Assembly: GCA_022710245.1 (NCBI GenBank)
Contig: JAKLHH010000009.1
Location: 1 to 23,359, forward strand
Length of the DNA stretch: 23,359 nt
Source of the DNA: Myxococcota bacterium
GTDB lineage: Bacteria; Myxococcota; Polyangia; GCA-2747355; JAKLHH01
Reading direction: 5' to 3'
Below are positions 20,887 through 23,359 of the stretch, piece after piece (the first letter of the stretch is position 1; each line of letters begins with the position of its first letter). A program made the translations under genes and the position numbers. Under the pieces are notes generated by a model. It was not told the DNA's origin. It did not search any database and saw only the letters and a program-made list of their open reading frames with translations.

Positions 20887-23007
20887 TCACGGCCGGTGGA
20901 AGAGGTGGCCGGACGATCCGAGCACGAAGACCGCGCCCGACGGGAGCGCGAGCGCGTCGACGATGATCCCCGGCGTCGAGGGCAGCACCGTCGCGGACCA
21001 GCCGCTGCTCGCCTGGTAGCTCCAGACGTTGCGCGCGAGCCCCAGCGTGAGCGCGCCTGCCGCTCCGGCACCGGCCGCGAAGACCGAGCTCAGGACGCCC
21101 GTCGCGGGGGCCCAGGCAGCGCCGTCGAAGTGCAGCAGCACGGACCCGAGGCCAGGCTGCCCGAGCGCGAAGAGGTCGGCGGGACCGCCCCAGAGCTTGC
21201 CCAGGTGCTCCAGCGCGCCGGCGGCGACGGCGCTCCATTGCAGTCCGTCGAAGTGGAGCAGCGTCCCCGACGCGCCCGCGACCCAGACGTCATCCTCGGC
21301 GCCGACCCAGACGGAGGCGAGCGGGCCGCGCATCACGGCCGACGCGGGCAGCGCGACGGGGGACCACGCGCTGCCATCGAAGCGCAGGAGCGACGAGCTC
21401 CACCCGGCGCCCATGGTCGCCGCGGTGCTGGCCACGACGTAGATGTTGGTCGCCGAGGAGCCGTGGATGGAGCCCAGGCTCGCGCTGGTGCCGGAGGGCA
21501 TGGCGGACCAGCTGCTGCCGTCGAAGCGCAGGATGGTGCCGCCCTCGCCGACGGCGAAGACGTTGTTGCTCGCCGTGCCCCAGACGTCGTTCAGCCGCGG
21601 AGTGCCGGCAGGGGCGAAGCTGGTCCAGGCCGCGCCGTCGAAGTGCAGCAGCGTGCCGGTGGTGCCCGCGCCGCCCTTGTCCGCAGGGACCTCGCCCTTG
21701 TCCGCAGGGACCTCACCCTTGTCCGCCGGGACCTTGTCCGTCGGGACCTCACCCTTCCCAGGCACGGCTTTGGCCGGTGGCGCTGGCAAGGCCCCCCCCA
21801 CCGCCCAGAGATCCGTGGCCGAGCTGCCCCACAAGCTCACCAGCGCCTCGCCGGGGCCGAGGGTCGGCTGGACCGGCGCCACGCTGAAGCTCTGGCTCGA
21901 GAGCGGCACACACTCCGTGCTCTTGGCGCAGACGCCGTCCGCGGCGAAGACCGTGCGCAGCTCGCGGTGAGGGCAGGCCGCGAGGTCGGGCGGGGTCGCG
22001 GCGGGGCAGACCTTCGCCGTGAAGGCCGCGGAGGTCGCCGACGCGATGGCCGCGCAGCTGTCGTCGGAGACAGGCTGGCCCGCCGCGCAGCCGCGGCGAT
22101 AGGTGAGCGCGAGGCGCCAGGCCCCCGGCGTCGGCGCCAGCGCCGGGCTCGGCAGCACCACGGCGCTCTCCCCGGGCGCGAGCGCGAGGTCACGCTGCGG
22201 GTAGATGGACTTCCCCGCCGGCGTCGCCTGCCAGCCCGACGGCGTCTGCTCCTCGAGCCCGAGGTCGCTCGCCAGGCTGACGAAGATCGCCTCGCCCAGG
22301 TTGTTGGTCAGGAGGGCCTCGACCGGGTCCAGCCGGCTGCGCATCGCCTCGGCCGAGGCACCGAGGGCCTCCTCGAGCGGCTGCTCGAGCTGGGCGCGGT
22401 AGCTCGCCTTGAGCGCCCGCAGGAACACGGGCGGCTTGCAGCAGAGCTTGCCCGGCGCTCCGGCGCAGCCCAGCGGTGCGCCGGCCACCTCACCAGCGGC
22501 GCACCCCTTGGCGAACGGGACGCATCGCCCCCCCGTCGCGCCGCAGCTCGACGGGACGCCCTTGCAGACCAGCTTGAGCGAGTAGTCGCCCGTGCACCAG
22601 AGCTGGACCGAGTAGACCGCGACCCAGTACCGCGCGGGGCTCGAGCCGGCCTGGAAGGTGACGGCGACCTCGCTGGCCTGCGAGTCCTGGCCGAGGGCGA
22701 CCTGGGCCCCGAGCGGGTCGAGCACCAGCAAGCCTGCCCCGCGGCTCGCGGCGTAGCTCCCCTCGAAGCGGAGCCGGTACGTGGCGCCCGGGGTCACGTC
22801 GAGCGCGTAGAGGTGGACGCTGCTCAGCCCGGCGAAGTGGCCTCCTCTGGTCTCGCCGCACTGGAGCAGCGAGGCCTTCAGCTGCTTCACGGCCGACGTC
22901 ACGGACTGGACCGTGCGGTCCTGCTCCGACTCGTCACCACAACCCGCGGTCAGGGTCGCCCCCATCGCGACAGCCCCGACCACCACTGCGACCATCAGCG
23001 CTCTCAC
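20887..23007 (-). CDS. Large lipoprotein with beta-propeller interrupted by tandem repeat
   Basis: This 706-residue lipoprotein has a signal peptide with lipobox TAGC (C23). GTG 23007 is preferred because AAGGAGG is seven bases upstream; GTG 23010 is four bases from it, and an in-frame ATG at 23058 lies in the regulatory region. Residues about 60-150 form a beta-rich domain ('LYALDVTPGATYRLRFEGS') resembling bacterial pre-peptidase C-terminal domains. A Cys-rich part and a helical part ('YRAQLEQPLEEALGAS') follow. From about 383 to the end it is a propeller with blades of 'LLHFDGAAW', 'NDVWGTASNNVFAVG' and similar, as in many Myxococcota surface lipoproteins. The first blade is split by a 'KGEVPADKGEVPADK' repeat. 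Function is unknown; adhesion or signalling at the surface is a guess. Confidence 0.82.
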   Translation of the reverse strand: MRALMVAVVVGAVAMGATLTAGCGDESEQDRTVQSVTSAVKQLKASLLQCGETRGGHFAGLSSVHLYALDVTPGATYRLRFEGSYAASRGAGLLVLDPLGAQVALGQDSQASEVAVTFQAGSSPARYWVAVYSVQLWCTGDYSLKLVCKGVPSSCGATGGRCVPFAKGCAAGEVAGAPLGCAGAPGKLCCKPPVFLRALKASYRAQLEQPLEEALGASAEAMRSRLDPVEALLTNNLGEAIFVSLASDLGLEEQTPSGWQATPAGKSIYPQRDLALAPGESAVVLPSPALAPTPGAWRLALTYRRGCAAGQPVSDDSCAAIASATSAAFTAKVCPAATPPDLAACPHRELRTVFAADGVCAKSTECVPLSSQSFSVAPVQPTLGPGEALVSLWGSSATDLWAVGGALPAPPAKAVPGKGEVPTDKVPADKGEVPADKGEVPADKGGAGTTGTLLHFDGAAWTSFAPAGTPRLNDVWGTASNNVFAVGEGGTILRFDGSSWSAMPSGTSASLGSIHGSSATNIYVVASTAATMGAGWSSSLLRFDGSAWSPVALPASAVMRGPLASVWVGAEDDVWVAGASGTLLHFDGLQWSAVAAGALEHLGKLWGGPADLFALGQPGLGSVLLHFDGAAWAPATGVLSSVFAAGAGAAGALTLGLARNVWSYQASSGWSATVLPSTPGIIVDALALPSGAVFVLGSSGHLFHRP
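21674..21755 (-). repeat. 21-bp tandem repeat in the lipoprotein propeller
   Basis: Two nearly exact 21-base units (21674-21694 and 21695-21715) are followed by degenerate and shortened copies to about 21755. In the protein they give 'KGEVPTD KVPADKG EVPADKG EVPADKG', at residues about 415-445. The unit is a multiple of three, so changes in copy number stay in frame. Confidence 0.75.
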
Positions 23008-23014
23008 CACGGAA

Positions 23015-23021
23015 CCTCCTT
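23015..23021 (-). promoter_or_regulatory. Strong ribosome binding site AAGGAGG choosing the GTG start
   Basis: On the minus strand AAGGAGG precedes two adjacent GTG codons. The second, at 23007, has seven bases of spacing and the first, at 23010, only four. This decides the start in a stretch where the nearest upstream ATG (23058) lacks such a site. Confidence 0.65.
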
Positions 23022-23044
23022 GCTCGCGGCTCGTCCTTGCCTGG

Positions 23045-23154
23045 TTGCACTGCAACATGGAGCGCCCCTTTACACTGCAAGCGGCAGCGTGTCAACGGAT
23101 TCATCCGACGACGTTCGACTGCAGGTGCGACTGCAGCCGCGATGCTGCACTGCA
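23045..23154. promoter_or_regulatory. Cluster of ACTGCA motifs, likely operator region
   Basis: Within 110 bases upstream of the large lipoprotein there are five ACTGCA cores: CACTGCAA at 23048 and 23073, GACTGCAG at 23117 and 23129, and CACTGCAC at 23148. The first is inside the palindrome TTGCACTGCAA (23045-23055). The spacings of 25, 44, 12 and 19 bases are irregular. The motif also appears upstream of the gene at 14747. It fits a binding site for one regulator, but none is known from this window. Confidence 0.5.
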
Positions 23155-23267
23155 CATGTCCGGCGTGCATGCGGCTCACCGTCGCGCGGGCAGCCCGCGA
23201 GGCCGGTGCACGAGCCAGAGGCGCGTCGAGGTGAGAGTTGAGGTCGCCTCCGCGGGCCGGACCAGGC

Positions 23268-23273
23268 TATCCT
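23268..23273 (+). promoter_or_regulatory. Putative -10 element (TATCCT) for the right-edge gene
   Basis: AGGCTATCCTCG lies 16 bases before ATG 23290. TATCCT is the same hexamer as at 12207. A TTGAGG 24 bases upstream is too far away for a normal -35. Confidence 0.35.
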
Positions 23274-23289
23274 CGCCGCGGAGGTCCCC

Positions 23290-23359
23290 ATGCCTACGCC
23301 CCGCGCCGCCCTCGCCCGTGGCCTCGCCGCCGCGCTCCTGCTCTTCGCGGGCAGCGCCG
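23290..23359 (+). CDS. Partial secreted or membrane protein, N-terminus only
   Basis: ATG 23290 with GGAGG just before it starts 23 visible residues, MPTPRAALARGLAAALLLFA and on, an evident signal peptide with basic N-region and hydrophobic core. The frame runs off the right edge. The mature protein cannot be seen, so no function is given. The preceding GGAGG and the -10-like TATCCT support it as a real gene. Confidence 0.65.
   Translation, partial: MPTPRAALARGLAAALLLFAGSA

Noticed and set aside
20896..23241. A 781-codon plus-strand frame over the propeller lipoprotein
   Set aside because: The minus-strand protein has clear propeller repeats, a strong ribosome binding site and a lipobox, and the plus frame has none of these.
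23238..23273. TTGAGG and TATCCT as a paired -35/-10 promoter
   Set aside because: The spacer is 24 bases, far from the usual 17, so only the -10-like part is listed.

Overview
The window is very GC-rich, densely coded DNA with no tRNA, rRNA, insertion sequence or CRISPR array that I can see. Its gene content points to a deltaproteobacterium-like organism, most likely Myxococcota. The clues are many lipoproteins with lipoboxes, beta-propeller lipoproteins with repeated 'LLHFDG..W' and 'VWG...DVWAVG' blades, a Cys-rich 'CDDGNACTADAC' segment, and a Rieske/cytochrome b/multiheme cytochrome c operon. The assignment is inference, because no marker gene is present.

Left part (1-9668). A SAM methyltransferase, translationally coupled to a gene leaving the left edge, is divergent from a radical SAM protein with a SPASM-like C-terminus. 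Next comes a tightly packed operon: Rieske protein, cytochrome b with a long Pro/Ala-rich N-terminal extension, a seven-heme cytochrome c, and a FolC-like Mur ligase. The order suggests a quinol-oxidising complex passing electrons to a multiheme cytochrome. A TPR lipoprotein and a DacB/PBP4-type D-Ala-D-Ala carboxypeptidase follow.

Middle part (9679-15913, minus strand). A UbiE-like methyltransferase lies one base upstream of a seven-helix membrane protein of unknown function. Upstream of this pair is a strong hairpin-plus-T-tract terminator. It ends the transcript of a 796-residue lipoprotein that carries a possible clan CD (caspase/gingipain-like) His/Cys pair, an Ig-like domain and a C-terminal jelly-roll-like domain. 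A 437-base non-coding stretch separates it from a small lipoprotein with DUF5648-like repeats.

Right part (16001-23359). A plus-strand operon encodes a MoaD-like sulfur carrier and the FAD, 2Fe-2S and molybdopterin subunits of a xanthine dehydrogenase-family hydroxylase. A PD40-propeller lipoprotein follows two bases later. Convergent to it is a 706-residue propeller lipoprotein whose first blade is interrupted by a 21-bp tandem repeat. A secreted or membrane protein begins at the right edge.

Two regulatory patterns recur. One is a -10-like element (TATNNT or close variants, usually after GG or GC) close to start codons, in three cases so close that the mRNA may be leaderless. The other is an ACTGCA motif family clustered upstream of the two large minus-strand lipoprotein genes.
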